Part shown: positions 33,130 through 43,327 of the stretch, piece after piece
Layout: each line of letters starts with the position of its first letter
Position numbering within the stretch: position 1 is the first letter of the stretch
From: Aegilops tauschii subsp. strangulata
Taxonomy: Eukaryota; Streptophyta; Magnoliopsida; Poales; Poaceae
Direction of reading: 5' to 3'
Length of the DNA stretch: 64,000 nt
Assembly (NCBI RefSeq): GCF_002575655.3
Contig: NC_053039.3
Span: 244,444,622-244,508,621 of the forward strand
The notes under the pieces: model-generated
Told to the model about the DNA's origin: nothing
Database searches by the model: none
Seen by the model: only the letters and a program-made list of their open reading frames with translations
Program-made: the position numbers and the translations under genes

Positions 33130-33334
33130 GTAGCGCTTCCTGCTAAAAAACGCTGCAGATATTAGCAGCAGCGCTCTTCACTAAAGTGCGCTATTGCTAG
33201 CCATGTATAGCAGTAGCGTGGGACGACAGGCGCTACTGCTACACGTTAGCTGTAGCGCCTTATCAGTAGCGCGTCATCCCGCACTATTGACAGGCAAAAT
33301 ACCCGCGCTACTGCTAGGGTTTTCCCTAGTAGTG
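33130..33334 (-). repeat. CACTA subterminal repeats and right terminal inverted repeat
   Basis: The ~12-bp motif AGCAGTAGCGC and its complement recur about eight times in both orientations, ending in CCCTAGTAGTG at 33334. In En/Spm-type elements such repeats bind the element's accessory protein. Confidence 0.85.
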
Positions 33335-33576
33335 ACACAATGTCAAGACTGGAGTCGCATATCATCATAATTGGCGAACTCATGAAGGATGTTTTGCTAT
33401 AGACGGATACGTTGCTTACCACTGAAAGGATAATTCGTCTTAGTAAAATAATCCATATTGAAGAGACACAAAAGATGTCAAACCTAGCATTTCAGATCTT
33501 GTGTTAAGCCTTGCTATGCCAAAGAGAAAAATTAAGCGAACTTTACCCTGATTTAGGCGGTGAAATTTGTACATAA
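33335..33576. other. spacer between CACTA end and LINE
   Basis: No gene or repeat structure is recognised. Its last 14 bp (33563-33576) are the left target duplication of the following LINE. Confidence 0.5.
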
Positions 33577-34901
33577 TCAGGGAGGCCTTGGGATCCTGTC
33601 CTCCACACGCATGAACATTGCTCTCCTGACGCGCTGGCTCTAGAGGATCGCAAACGGGGAGGGGGGTCTCTGGCTGACCATCATCCGTAATAAGTACATA
33701 TGCAGCTAACCCCTCGCCTTCTGCCAACGCACCGGTGGATCCCAGTTCTGGCAGGCAGTGATTCAGCTCCTGCCTGTCCTTCGTATTGGTACATCTATCT
33801 CGGTAGGCTCGGGCTCCGTGACCCTGTTCTGGTTCGACCGATGGGTGGGGGGCTCCCCCCTTGCCGCTCGGTTCCTAGAATTATTCTCCATCGCAGTTGA
33901 CCCTCGGGTCTCTATCGAGACGCCCTTATTGACTTAGGGCGTCTCGCTTTCTGCTGCCCCTTTGGCCCTCCTGAGGTTGCCGCATGGGATGCTCTCCTCC
34001 ATTCCATTGCCCTCCAACCGATGGACGTGGACAATGAGACTGATTCCGTGTCTTGGCGCTTGGAGCCCTCTGGACGATTCTCCACTAAGTCCCTCTATCC
34101 GGCCATTGCTCCCTCCTCGGCCCCCCGAGTCGTTTAGTCTGATATGGGACATCCATCTGCCGTTGAAGTTTCGATTCTTCATGTGGCAGTGGATTCGTGG
34201 CTGCCTCCCATCTGGGCTTGAGGTGCTCAAGCGCAATGGCCCGGGAGATGGGATGTGCCTCCTGTGTGGCACGGCCGAGGACGCCAACCACATCTTCTTT
34301 ACCTGCGTCATGGCCTAGTTCCTTTGGTCCTGCTTCCGCGAGACGGTCGGCGGTCGTTGGAATAACACCAACTTCCCGAACTTACTGGCGGAAATCCATG
34401 CTTCCGCTCCTCGCCACCGCCACATTAAGTGGCTTTGCGTAGGGGTGCTTGCCTGGACGCTTTGGACCACCCGCAATAGGCTTGTCATTCAGAGATCCCC
34501 TCTTCGACGTGCGACTGACGCTATTTTCAAACTGTGTGCTTACTTACAGCTTTGGTGGCCGCTTAGCCGCCCCCAGGATCGGGACGCCATCAACACCCTC
34601 CTCGCAGATCTTCGCACGATGGCCTTCCGCGTGGCGCCGCCTCCTCCGCCCCCGCCCCCGAAGCCAGACTAGGCCCTTGATCCTCCGTGTGGCGCGAGAC
34701 CCTTGGACCATCCCTTGGGCTCTCGCTTGTTGTCATTGTGTTTATTTTCTGGGCTTGTTGAGTTGTGCCCTCAGCACTAACCCTTGTTGCACTATTGGTG
34801 TTTGCAAACTTTTCGCGTGTGTGTGTTGTGTACTTCTGTATGGATATTGTGGCTCGGGCGGTTTGCTTTATATATAACGCGGGGCGAAAACCTTTTTCGG
34901 T
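33577..34901 (+). mobile_element. 5'-truncated LINE with 14-bp target duplication
   Basis: The element is flanked by the perfect repeat AAATTTGTACATAA (33563-33576 and 34902-34915). It encodes the C-terminal third of LINE ORF2: GLGIL, MNIALLTRWL, GSQFWQAVIQL, VTLFWFDRW, then the zinc-binding zf-RVT motif GMCLLCGTAEDANHIFF (frame near 34240-34300), then VLAWTLWTTRNRL. It ends in a proline run at about 34672. Several stop codons (for example TAG for Trp near 33642) and frame changes make it a pseudogene. The 3' tail GCGGGGCGAAAACCTTTTTCGG is shared with the LINE at 38222-39683. 5' truncation with a variable target duplication is the mark of LINE integration. Confidence 0.9.
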
Positions 34902-34915
34902 AAATTTGTACATAA

Positions 34916-35103
34916 AGTTTCCAACTATACTAGAGGAAAGTACAAACAAAGTCCACTTGAAATAAAAAGAAAAGAAAACTTATGTGCAGATGCGGAAACA
35001 AGGCACCGACATCGAGCAAAAGAATAAATGCAAAAGCATATGCGTATGCGTCCTTATTTTTCTTGTACATGGTCACCGGTCACACGGACTCATTCTTCAT
35101 ATA
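34916..35103. other. spacer, no gene seen
   Basis: AT-rich, ending in the TA target of the following MITE. Confidence 0.5.
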
Positions 35104-35342
35104 CTCCCTCCGTTTTTGTTTACTCCGCATATTGGAGTTGACTGAAGTCAAACCAAATTTATAGAAAAGAATATAAATATTTAGCATAACAAATCTATAT
35201 GATGTGGAAGTACATTCAACAATGAATCTAATGGTATTGATTTGTTTGTATATGTTAATATTTTGTCTATAAACTTTGTCAAAGTTTGTAAAGCTTGACT
35301 TTGACCAAAACTAATATGCGAAGTAAATAAAAACGGAGGGAG
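35104..35342. mobile_element. Stowaway-type MITE 1
   Basis: 239 bp, TA on both sides. The terminal inverted repeats CTCCCTCCGTTTTTG / AAAAACGGAGGGAG continue for about 28 bp with few mismatches. Non-autonomous Tc1/mariner derivative. Confidence 0.93.
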
Positions 35343-35522
35343 TATATGAATTTTGAGTTTGCTAACCACATGTCCTATGCGGTCATTCTCCCTATATATG
35401 TGGTCCAAGTCTATCAACCCTTTTCAGTTATACCACAACTGTAACTCCTCTGCCAAACTCATTTGTTCACCTAACCACACCTTTTGGTACTATATTATTA
35501 GAAGGTGATACTCTATTATATA

Positions 35523-35778
35523 CTCCCTCCCGGTCTTTTTTACTCCGCGTATAAGATTTATGTCAAGTCAAACTTTGCAAGTTTGACCAAATTTATATTA
35601 AAAATATTAACATATACCATAACAAATATATGCAATATGAAACTACTTTTTATAATGAATCTAATGATATTGATTTGACATTATAAATGTTGATACATTT
35701 TTCTATGAGTTTGGTCAAATTAGAGATACTTTGACTTTGGACAACACTTATAAGCAGACCGAAAATGACCGGAGGGAG
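35523..35778. mobile_element. Stowaway-type MITE 2
   Basis: 256 bp between TA dinucleotides. Ends CTCCCTCCCGGTC / GACCGGAGGGAG. It interrupts the left copy of a duplicated host segment (see 35785-36010). Confidence 0.92.
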
Positions 35779-35784
35779 TACATT

Positions 35785-36010
35785 AACTAATATATGATAA
35801 TATTTACAATCATCTCAGTATATTGAGCTAGTTTGTTAGTTTTGTTGTGTTATTTTAGTTTTGTTGTGTTATTTTGCACATAATTCAAGGCACTTTTGTG
35901 TTTTGGCACTATGTTTTTTAGGTGTTTATGTTAGTTTGTTTGTGTATTCCTTTATGCTGAAAAAAAATGTGGAAACAAATAAATGTGACAATGTATGGAG
36001 TCTCCGCTCA
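35785..36010. repeat. duplicated segment, copy 1 (copy 2 at 38100-38213 plus 39692-39790)
   Basis: The stretch from the ATATGATAATGTTTACA-like sequence through TGCACATAATTCAAGG to TCTCCGCTCA is repeated in the same order on the right side of the AT-rich element, with many small differences. In copy 2 it is split by a LINE. Sequences upstream (TTTGTTCACCTAA..., near 35463 and 38068) are also shared, so an old duplication of about 0.5 kb flanks the element. Confidence 0.7.
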
Positions 36011-36034
36011 TTAAATCACATCATCTAGTTAGTT

Positions 36035-37875
36035 TTTGAGCTAATATCACCTGTAGTCATATAACTTGCGCTCAATGTTCGGTTTGGTACTAAAACTTTG
36101 AAAATACGAAATTGCAGTCACTTAACTTGACTTAAGCGTGCAGATATAGTCACAAACGCGTATGCGGGTGTATCCTTGTGTACGGTCCCATCTGTCAGTG
36201 AGTGATTGTGCTCGGCCGAGGCCTTTTTTTTGCACAAAACACCCTCATATTCTTTTTATTAGCTGATAAGTCTGACAACCGCGGTGCATTTTTGCAAAAA
36301 AAACTTCTCGCATTTTTCTATTTGCAGAAAAACTGATTACTGTACTGCTCATGAATGGAAAAATTAACACAAAAAAGGTCGGCTCTAGGCCCTGAACGTG
36401 CAACCCATGGTTAAACGAAGTACTGATTTAGCCACTACGCCATTGACGTTCTGCTCCCAAATATTGATAATAATATTTTATTTACCGGCAGAAGATGGCA
36501 ATTAATTTTTCGCACAATGGGAAGTGGGTCCCACCTGTTATTACAGTGAAAAAATTAACAGAAAAAACCGTGCCGACCAACCAAAGCCTGGCTCACAAGA
36601 TCTCTAGCCAATACACCCAGTACATCTAAATGGTAACTCTGGATAGCTAGCCTTAATGTAACTAGAACATAAGCGTTATGGTTACTGCATCCCATGTTGC
36701 ACCTGTGTGTTTTTTTAGAAAATACTAGTAGATAGTATGTAAATTATAAATATTGTAATAAAAATTGTAAGTTATATTTTCAGTAATAAAAATAAAGTTT
36801 AAATATTCATGTGTTATAAATTTTGTTCATGTATTATTTTAAAAATTATACATACAAATTGTTCATGTATTATTTTAAAAATATACATATATTTTAAAAA
36901 TTCAGGAATTATAAAATATGTTTACATCATTAAATAATAAAAATATTCCAATTTTTTAATATTATTTTAGTTATACATCCATTCAAAAAAACATACATTT
37001 GTATAGTTCAATGTTTGTATAATTTAAAGTATTTCATAATTTAAAAGTTAAATGTGATACGAATATTCAACTGTGTCTAATATTTCAGTTATAATTTTTT
37101 TGAATATAAGTCATGTGTAAAAATTATACAGAAGGGAATATTTGTAAATATTTAGAGTGTATATAGTTTTTGGATTCATTAAACACATTTATTCAATAAA
37201 CATTTTCAATGTTGGTATTAACTAATTTTTTTATATAATGGACAGGTTTATATTTAAATGTTTTCTAACGATCATTTGTTTTTTTTAGATCTCTAACGAT
37301 CATTTATTTTAGATCTCTAACGATCATATTTTTTAGATCTCTAACGATCATTTGTATGCATAATGTTTTTATAATGTTACTTTATTAATTATGTTTTACA
37401 ATTAGTGCGTGCAAAATGGGCCACAGTATTTTCAACCTATTTAGGCCTCCTTTGGTTCATAGGATAGTAATTTTATAAGAATAAAAAAATCACAGAAAGT
37501 ATTGTTATTCTTCTTTTAAATTGGAACTTGATTAGTGGATTGGCTAGAGTAGCTAGCGTCGTAAGCGTTGGTCTATGGTTCGAAACCTGGCGCCCCCTAT
37601 TTTTTTTGTTAATTCCCGTATCTAAGAGCAGAGCAATGCGGCTGCAAATTAGAGAAATATGAGGGGGCTTTGCTCAATAAACTGTCGCAGTGGTCAGCTT
37701 TTCGGCAAATAAAAACAGTGTGTTTTGTGAAAAAATAATCCGGGCCGACCGCCTTCACTCACTGACATGTGGGTCCATGCATCTGTGACTGCAATTCTGT
37801 ATTTTCAAAGTATAATGTTAAAGTGAACATTGAACACAAGTTCTAACGCAAGTTCTATAATTTCTAATGATATTA
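36035..37875. mobile_element. AT-rich element with ~200-bp terminal inverted repeats (Mutator/MITE-like)
   Basis: 36035-36250 (TAATATCA..., CTTTGAAAATACGAAATTG, GTCAGTGAGTGA, CACAAAACAC) is matched in reverse complement by 37700-37875. The interior is over 75 percent A+T with no ORF and no transposase. Long TIRs are typical of Mutator-like elements, but a 9-bp target duplication is not clear, so the superfamily is open. Near 37580 it holds a box-B-like GGTTCGAAACC. Confidence 0.65.
37263..37353. repeat. four tandem copies of a 21-27-bp AT-rich unit
   Basis: The core TCTAACGATCAT recurs four times, separated by T-runs and AGATC, inside the AT-rich element. Unit length varies through the T-runs, which points to replication slippage. 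Confidence 0.85.
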
Positions 37876-37899
37876 CCTTTTTTTTTTTAAAAACAACTA

Positions 37900-38046
37900 C
37901 TCCCTCCATTCACAAATATAAGATGTTTCGGCATTTTAAATATGATCTACATACAGACTGAAATGAGTGAATAAACACACTAAAACATGTCTATATACAT
38001 TTGATTTAAAAAAGTTAGACCATCTTATATTTGTGAACAGAGGGAG
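37900..38046. mobile_element. Stowaway-type MITE 3
   Basis: 147 bp with TA on both sides. Ends CTCCCTCCATTCACAAATATAAG / CTTATATTTGTGAACAGAGGGAG. Confidence 0.93.
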
Positions 38047-38221
38047 TAGCTGTCAGTTTCGAATTTGTTCACCTAATCACCTGTTTGGTAATATATTATA
38101 TGTTTTGAGAAAGTGATGTTATAATATGTACATTAATATATGATAATGTTTACAGTCATATAGTAAATTGAACTAATTTGTTGGTTTTGATGTGTTATCT
38201 TGCACATAATTCAAGGGTCTT

Positions 38222-39683
38222 ATATTACCGGAAAAGATTTTCGCCCCGCTTTATATATAAAGTAACGATCATCAATAACCCGGTACAAACGCACGCCACC
38301 ATAACATACGCACACATCCAAGGCAGGACACAGAGGCGCTGAGCGCAACAACACCAGTCCTAGCACTACAAGAGCAACCAGGGTCTTTAACCGTGAACAC
38401 GCCACCGCGAAGAGAGAAGCCGCATACAATGAACCGTAGGCTCCAAGGCGGCGCCTTCAGGAAGGTTACGACATCGGAGCACCGCCACCGCCCGATTCAA
38501 GAATCAGATTTTCCCCTGGAGCAGCACGATGGGCAATGAGAGCCGTGACGACGCCTTCAAGAAGGGAACGAGCTTCGCCGCTGTCGGTCTGTCCGAAGAT
38601 AGAACATGTTTTCACTCCGGCCAACACTCACAGCCACCGAACGCCACACCCCGGCTACCACGCCGCCCACACGGCCATGGCCACCGGGCAGCACCGAGCC
38701 ACGGGCTCTACCCATGAGCACCGCGCTACCACCACCAAGACCGTCGTCCCAGCATCCAAGACCTTGAGACCACCTCACCCGAGACTCGCCGCCACACCAA
38801 CCAAAGAGACGAGCAGAAACACCACGCCTTTCGCACCCATGGGCGGCACCCAGCATCGAGACCCAAAGAGCCGGCCAAAACTGGCCTCCGTCGACCTGTC
38901 CTGCTGCACCGGGCGCGAGACGAGCTCCCCGGTGTCTCAGCACCACCAGACAGGAGGCAAGGATGATTCTGCGGCCGCCCCAGGTGGCGGAATCATCCCT
39001 TAACGATGGACCGCGGATGGGTGAGAGCCAACCCTTCGACGAATGTAGCGCCTAGACGACAAGGAGAGGGATCAAAGGCCGAAACAAGCCGCCTACGAAT
39101 GAGCTGACGCTGCAGCCGACCTGCCAAGCTGCTGTGGAGCCACCCATAGCCGGAGCAGCAGCCACACCGGGCCACTTCTCAACCCGCGCCGCCCGCTGAG
39201 CTCCAAGCTAAGGATCCGCTGGGCACGCGACCAACAGATCGACCAGCCCATTGGCCGCCATGGACCACGGCCGGAAGCAGCTGACCACACCAAGCCAGGG
39301 GCCAGCTCAGGCGTGCACGCGCACGACCCCGCTATCGATGCCCTCCGCCCCTGCACCCAGCCGCGACATGACAGCTGCCACCGCCAGAACCGCCCTCCGC
39401 CATGAACCTTCGCACCGGCTGCTCGCAGCCCCAGCGCCCCAAGACTAGCCGCATCCATGCAGCCACCACAGCAACCACGGCCGCCCGCGTTGCCGTGCCC
39501 TGCACAAGGGTCGCGTCCTCGGGTGGCAACCGCATCCCGCACTGCAGGGGGGCGCAGAGGAGGAAGAGAACCCCCGCAGCCAGCTACGCTGACCGGGCTT
39601 TGCCCGGTGACGGCAAAGGGAAAGTTGGTGGCAGCTCGATCTAGGGTCCCCCCCACCCGCGCGCGCGCTCCACCTCATGCTTG
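38222..39683 (-). mobile_element. non-coding LINE-derived element, minus strand, 8-bp target duplication
   Basis: It is flanked by AGGGTCTT at 38214-38221 and 39684-39691. On the minus strand its 3' end (AAGCGGGGCGAAAATCTTTTCCGG) is almost the same as that of the LINE at 33577-34901. The body is 1.4 kb of GC-rich sequence with many overlapping open frames on both strands, none resembling RT or endonuclease. I read it as a LINE 5' region fused to a LINE 3' end, mobilised in trans. The open frames are a by-product of GC content and are not called as genes. Confidence 0.75.
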
Positions 39684-39847
39684 AGGGTCTTGTATTTTGG
39701 CACATATGTTTTGCATTTCTTTTCGGTAATTTATCTGTGTATTCGTTTCTGGTAAAAAAAATGTGATAAATATGATAGCACACATCTGTCTCCGCTCAGC
39801 TAGCTGTCTTTTTTTTCTTAGATGGAACAACAGTTTACTATCATCTA

Positions 39848-39970
39848 CTCCTTCCATCCAGAAATACTTATCATCAAAATGAATAAAAGGGGATGTATCT
39901 AGATGTATTTTAGTTCTAGATACATCCCTTTTTGTCCATTTTGATGACAAATATTTCCGGACGAAGGGAG
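39848..39970. mobile_element. Stowaway-type MITE 4
   Basis: 123 bp with TA on both sides. The whole element is nearly one hairpin around GGATGTATCTAGATG...TCTAGATACATCC. Confidence 0.92.
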
Positions 39971-40069
39971 TATATAACGTTTTACATATTTTAATATGGA
40001 CTGAAATTAATAAATAGATAAAATAAAACATGCATACATACATCTGATTCAGAGAAAGTTAAAACATAC

Positions 40070-40161
40070 TCGCTCCGTACCAAAATAAGTGTCTTGACCT
40101 TAGTACAAATTTATACTAAAGCTAGTGCAAAGTTGAGACACTTATTCTGGGACAGAGGGAG
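40070..40161. mobile_element. Stowaway-type MITE 5
   Basis: 92 bp with TA on both sides. Ends CTCGCTCCGTACCAAAATAAGTG / CACTTATTCTGGGACAGAGGGAG. It lies about 420 bp upstream of the calmodulin-type gene's TATA box. Confidence 0.9.
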
Positions 40162-40239
40162 TATTATAATTCGGAACAAAGAGAGTACTACCTGTCCGTT
40201 TGGAAGAAAATACGTAAATATTAGCGGTTGTTTCTTCGG

Positions 40240-40535
40240 ACATGGAGTTTGTGAGCTTGAGCTCACACGCATCCTTTGCTAGTAAAATCCAAAAAATACA
40301 AAAAAAATTAAAATCTGTTTTTTTAACTTTGATGTGTGTTTCATATGCGAGCAAATTTTTACGATGAAATGACATTTGCGGAGGCGGCCATCGTGAAAAT
40401 TTACACGCAGTGAAACACAAATCAATATTTGTTGCCAAAAAATGAGTTTTTTTAATTTGTTAAGTTTTTTTTTTGAATTTTATTATAGCAAAGGGTGGAT
40501 GCGAGCTCGAGCTCACAAGAGCACTCTGCTGTTTC
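40240..40535. mobile_element. ~300-bp inverted-repeat element in the calmodulin gene promoter region
   Basis: The left end (GTGAGCTTGAGCTCACACGCATCC, TTTGCTAGTAAAAT) and right end (the complement of GTGAGCTCGAGCTCGCATCC, TTTGCTATAATAAAAT) are imperfect inverted copies of about 45 bp around an AT-rich core. No target duplication is clear. A small DNA transposon is the likely origin. Confidence 0.6.
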
Positions 40536-40579
40536 TTCTTTCTTTTCTGTTGGCCGCAGCGTAAGTTCCATGTAGGTAC

Positions 40580-40587
40580 GTATAAAT
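40580..40587 (+). promoter_or_regulatory. TATA box of the calmodulin-type gene
   Basis: GTATAAAT lies about 210 bp before the ATG in an otherwise GC- and CT-rich leader region. Transcription would be expected to start near 40610. Confidence 0.65.
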
Positions 40588-40793
40588 GGCGGGCTCCTCC
40601 CTCCCGCCTTCTACTTACTTATTTTAGCCAACGCGACGAACAGGACGACATCGAGGCGATCAGCCCAAGGGAGGGGAATAATGATGGATTTGGCGGCAAC
40701 ACAAGAGGAATAATCCGCCGCTGAATCCTTCCGATCGTCGTCCCCATCGATCACCGGCCGTCTTCTCGGGCTCCGGCGGAAGACGGGAACAAA

Positions 40794-41376
40794 ATGGACG
40801 AGCTTTCCCAGGAGCAAATCCAGGAGTTCCGGGAGGCCTTCAAGCTCTTCGACAAAGACGGCGACGGTACGCGCCCTCGATCAATCAATCCAATGGTTCT
40901 TCTTCCCGCGCTCCTCCTGATCCGATTCGACCGATCGATTCGCGCGCGCTGTCGATTGATTTTGATTTTTGCGACGGCGGGTGATTTGGGCGGGCGCAGG
41001 GACGATCACGACCAAGGAGCTGGGGACGGTGATGCGGTCGCTGGGGCAGCACCCGACGGAGGGTGAGCTCAAGGACATGGTGGAGGAGGTGGACGCCGAC
41101 GGCAGCGGCACCATCGACTTCAACGAGTTCCTGGGGCTGGTGGCGCGGCAGATGCGCGGGGACGCCGAAGCCGAGGAGGAGCTCCACGAGGCCTTCCGCG
41201 TCTTCGACAAGGACAACAATGGCTTCATCTCCCTCGACGAGCTCCGCACCGTCATGAAGAACCTCGGCGAGAAGCTCTCCGAGGACGAGCTCAACGAGAT
41301 GCTCCAAGAGGCCGACGCCGACGGCGACGGCCAGATTAACTACAAGGAGTTCGCCAAGGTCATGATGGCAAAGTGA
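40794..41376 (+). CDS. calmodulin-type EF-hand calcium sensor (two exons, 149 aa)
   Basis: Exons 40794-40866 and 41000-41376 join across a 133-bp GT..AG intron (GTACGC...GCGCAG) inside the Gly codon of the first EF-hand, the intron position conserved in plant calmodulin genes. The 149-residue product has four canonical EF-hand loops: 20-31 (DKDGDGTITTKE), 56-67 ([12 protein letters not shown]), 94-105 ([12 protein letters not shown]) and 130-141 ([12 protein letters not shown]). All should bind Ca2+. Lys116 corresponds to the methylated Lys of calmodulin. The C-terminus is VMMAK without a prenylation signal. It would act in cytosol/nucleus by Ca2+-dependent binding to target helices. Compared with typical plant calmodulin the N-terminus is one residue shorter, and the central linker ([10 protein letters not shown]) is one residue longer. 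Many substitutions elsewhere suggest a divergent calmodulin or calmodulin-like (CML) protein. Exon 2 is very GC-rich, as in many grass genes. Confidence 0.93.
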
Positions 41377-42703
41377 GTACTGCCCCTCCAATGTCCACCC
41401 AATCGACCCTGCTGCCTGCTGATCAACATTCCATTCCATTACATTCTTCTCGAAGATCATATCAGCACTCTAGGATTGCATTGTTGAATTTCTCCTACTG
41501 ATCAAGCTAAAAAAAAGGTTCTAAGTAGATCATTTTCGCAAAAAAAAGGTTCTAAGTAGATTGTTGCATTGTTGAATAGTGATGGATTTGATATTTCCCA
41601 GTTAATTGTCAGATTCTAAGTAGATCATTTTCGCAAAAAAGGTTCTAGGTAGATCAAGTTGCACATCAGTTTTTTTTCCCAAGCGATCCTTGAGAGGATC
41701 GGGTTCCACTATCAACCAGTAATGGAACAACAAACATAAAAACAGCATCCATGTGCGGTAGACCAAAGTTCAAAAGCATCAAAAACATCATTTGACCGAA
41801 GGTTATCAAGTTGCCCATCATGAAACCTAGAGTTGCACAAAGACATTGCTTGCAATTTTGGGTGTGCTTGGTTGTATATTACCACGCTTAAATTTGCACA
41901 TTATTTCTGAATACACAATTATCTGATTTCTGTTGGATAAGGAATGTCATGATAGTCGACTTACAACCAAATATTTTCTAGTCGATATGGGCCCGTTGTG
42001 ATGCAACGAAATCCAACTGAGTGAAACGAAATAACGAAATTTATAAGCTCGGTCTAACGGCATACACGGTTCATTTGCATATGCAGACGGCGAGCAAATG
42101 CGGAGGAACATGGAGCTGGCGATCACGGTGGGTCGGATCACTCACACGGCGGTGGGGGCGGTTGCCCATGTACAATTCTCTAAGAAGAGAAATTTCAGGG
42201 TTTTCTTTTGCTTTTATAGTCTGAATTACAGCCGGAAGAAGTGTAAACGAGTGAGTGAGAACAAGTAAAGCAGGATACCCCGTGATTCGCAAGAGTGAAA
42301 AACTTTACTTATAGGTGCATTAATTCACCAATCTTTTAAATAGGTTCATTGCTCTGGCCTAGAATACGATTACTCCGGCATGGGCTACGTGAGCTCAAAG
42401 TAGGTTTACCAGACAAAATGATAAGTCTAACATTCCCAGCTAACCAAGCAAAGCCGGTGGTTTCTTAGTCACGGCCAGCTAAAACAAAAGTTTCATTAAA
42501 GAGCGTCCTCAAGGAATATAAAATTTTCATGGTGCTATTCCAGAGCTACCATCCATGCACGAATACCCTCGTTTAAAAGAATAATCCGTTGAACAAAGAA
42601 AAAGCACATTCATCTGTGGGTGCAAAACGGTTGTGAAACTATCAAAGAAAAATAAAAACACATCTGAGGATCCTTTATAGATGTTGATCTTTGTCCAACT
42701 ACC

Positions 42704-42777
42704 AGTCAATTCACCTAGAATCCTAGATAAAAGTTAAAATAGTCAATTCACCTAGAATCCTAGATAAAAGTTAAAAT
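42704..42777. repeat. perfect 37-bp tandem duplication
   Basis: Two adjacent identical units, 42704-42740 and 42741-42777, each starting AGTCAATTCACC and ending AAGTTAAAAT. Confidence 0.93.
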
Positions 42778-42956
42778 AGTTAATCGAGATGGACCCACCT
42801 ACATCAGACTAAATAAATATTGAGATTCCTTTTAAAGTTGAGGTCTACCCCCTCTTGTCCATGGAAGGACATGTGAACTCACCACTTGGGTGAGTGATGT
42901 GTGTGTTTGGTTAAGGCCGGGACGGGGAAAGTCCCGGCCCAATCTACCCTGTTCCA

Positions 42957-42987
42957 TGGGGTGGGGTGGGGTGGGGTGGGGGGGGGA
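42957..42987 (+). repeat. (GGGGT)n run with G-quadruplex potential
   Basis: Four GGGGT units are followed by nine or more G, giving at least five G-tracts of four or more on the plus strand. Confidence 0.85.
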
Positions 42988-43327
42988 CTCCTCTGAAGCC
43001 GTTGAACGAAACCCACTTCAAAGTTCAGGGGATTGATTCACAAGTATGAGATCAACCTAATTACTTCCTGGGAGGATTAGTTTCACTAGGCTTTGTTCCA
43101 TTCTAGGGGGTTTAAACCTATAGGGGATCCCATCCCTGGAGGGATTGGGTGAACCCCCTCCCGTCATTCAATCCCACTAACCCTTCTCCCTCCATTCCCC
43201 TGCTACTAATATCCATTCGGTTAAACCTTCAGCCCATTGAACAAACAGTACTACTGTGCTGCTTTGTCATATAAAGAACATCGTCATAAAACTTACTATT
43301 GTGTTGCTCTATTGTACAAGGAACATC

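Larger units (their letters stand above)
30636..33334 (+). mobile_element. CACTA DNA transposon, right part
   Basis: The right end is the inverted complement of CACTACTAGGGAAAACC, a CACTA terminus, preceded by ~200 bp of repeated GCGCTACTGCTA-like subterminal motifs. Inside are a Ulp1-like gene remnant and a viroplasmin-like fragment, both plus strand. The left part was separated by insertion of Gypsy D and lies outside the window, so the 3-bp target duplication cannot be checked. This is the oldest layer of the nested stack. Confidence 0.85.
41377..43327. other. intergenic region after the calmodulin-type gene
   Basis: The 3' untranslated region and poly(A) site must lie at the start, but no unique signal stands out. 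At 41516-41660 the motif TTCTAAGTAGATCATTTTCGCAAAAAA recurs two to three times. No further gene is supported up to 43327. Confidence 0.5.

Noticed and set aside
37560..37600. Possible tRNA gene or SINE head (GGTTCGAAACC)
   Set aside because: Box B is present, but no cloverleaf with acceptor stem or anticodon arm could be drawn.
38529..39783. Several long frames on both strands
   Set aside because: GC-rich noncoding LINE-derived body. No RT, endonuclease or zinc-knuckle motif, and frames overlap on both strands.
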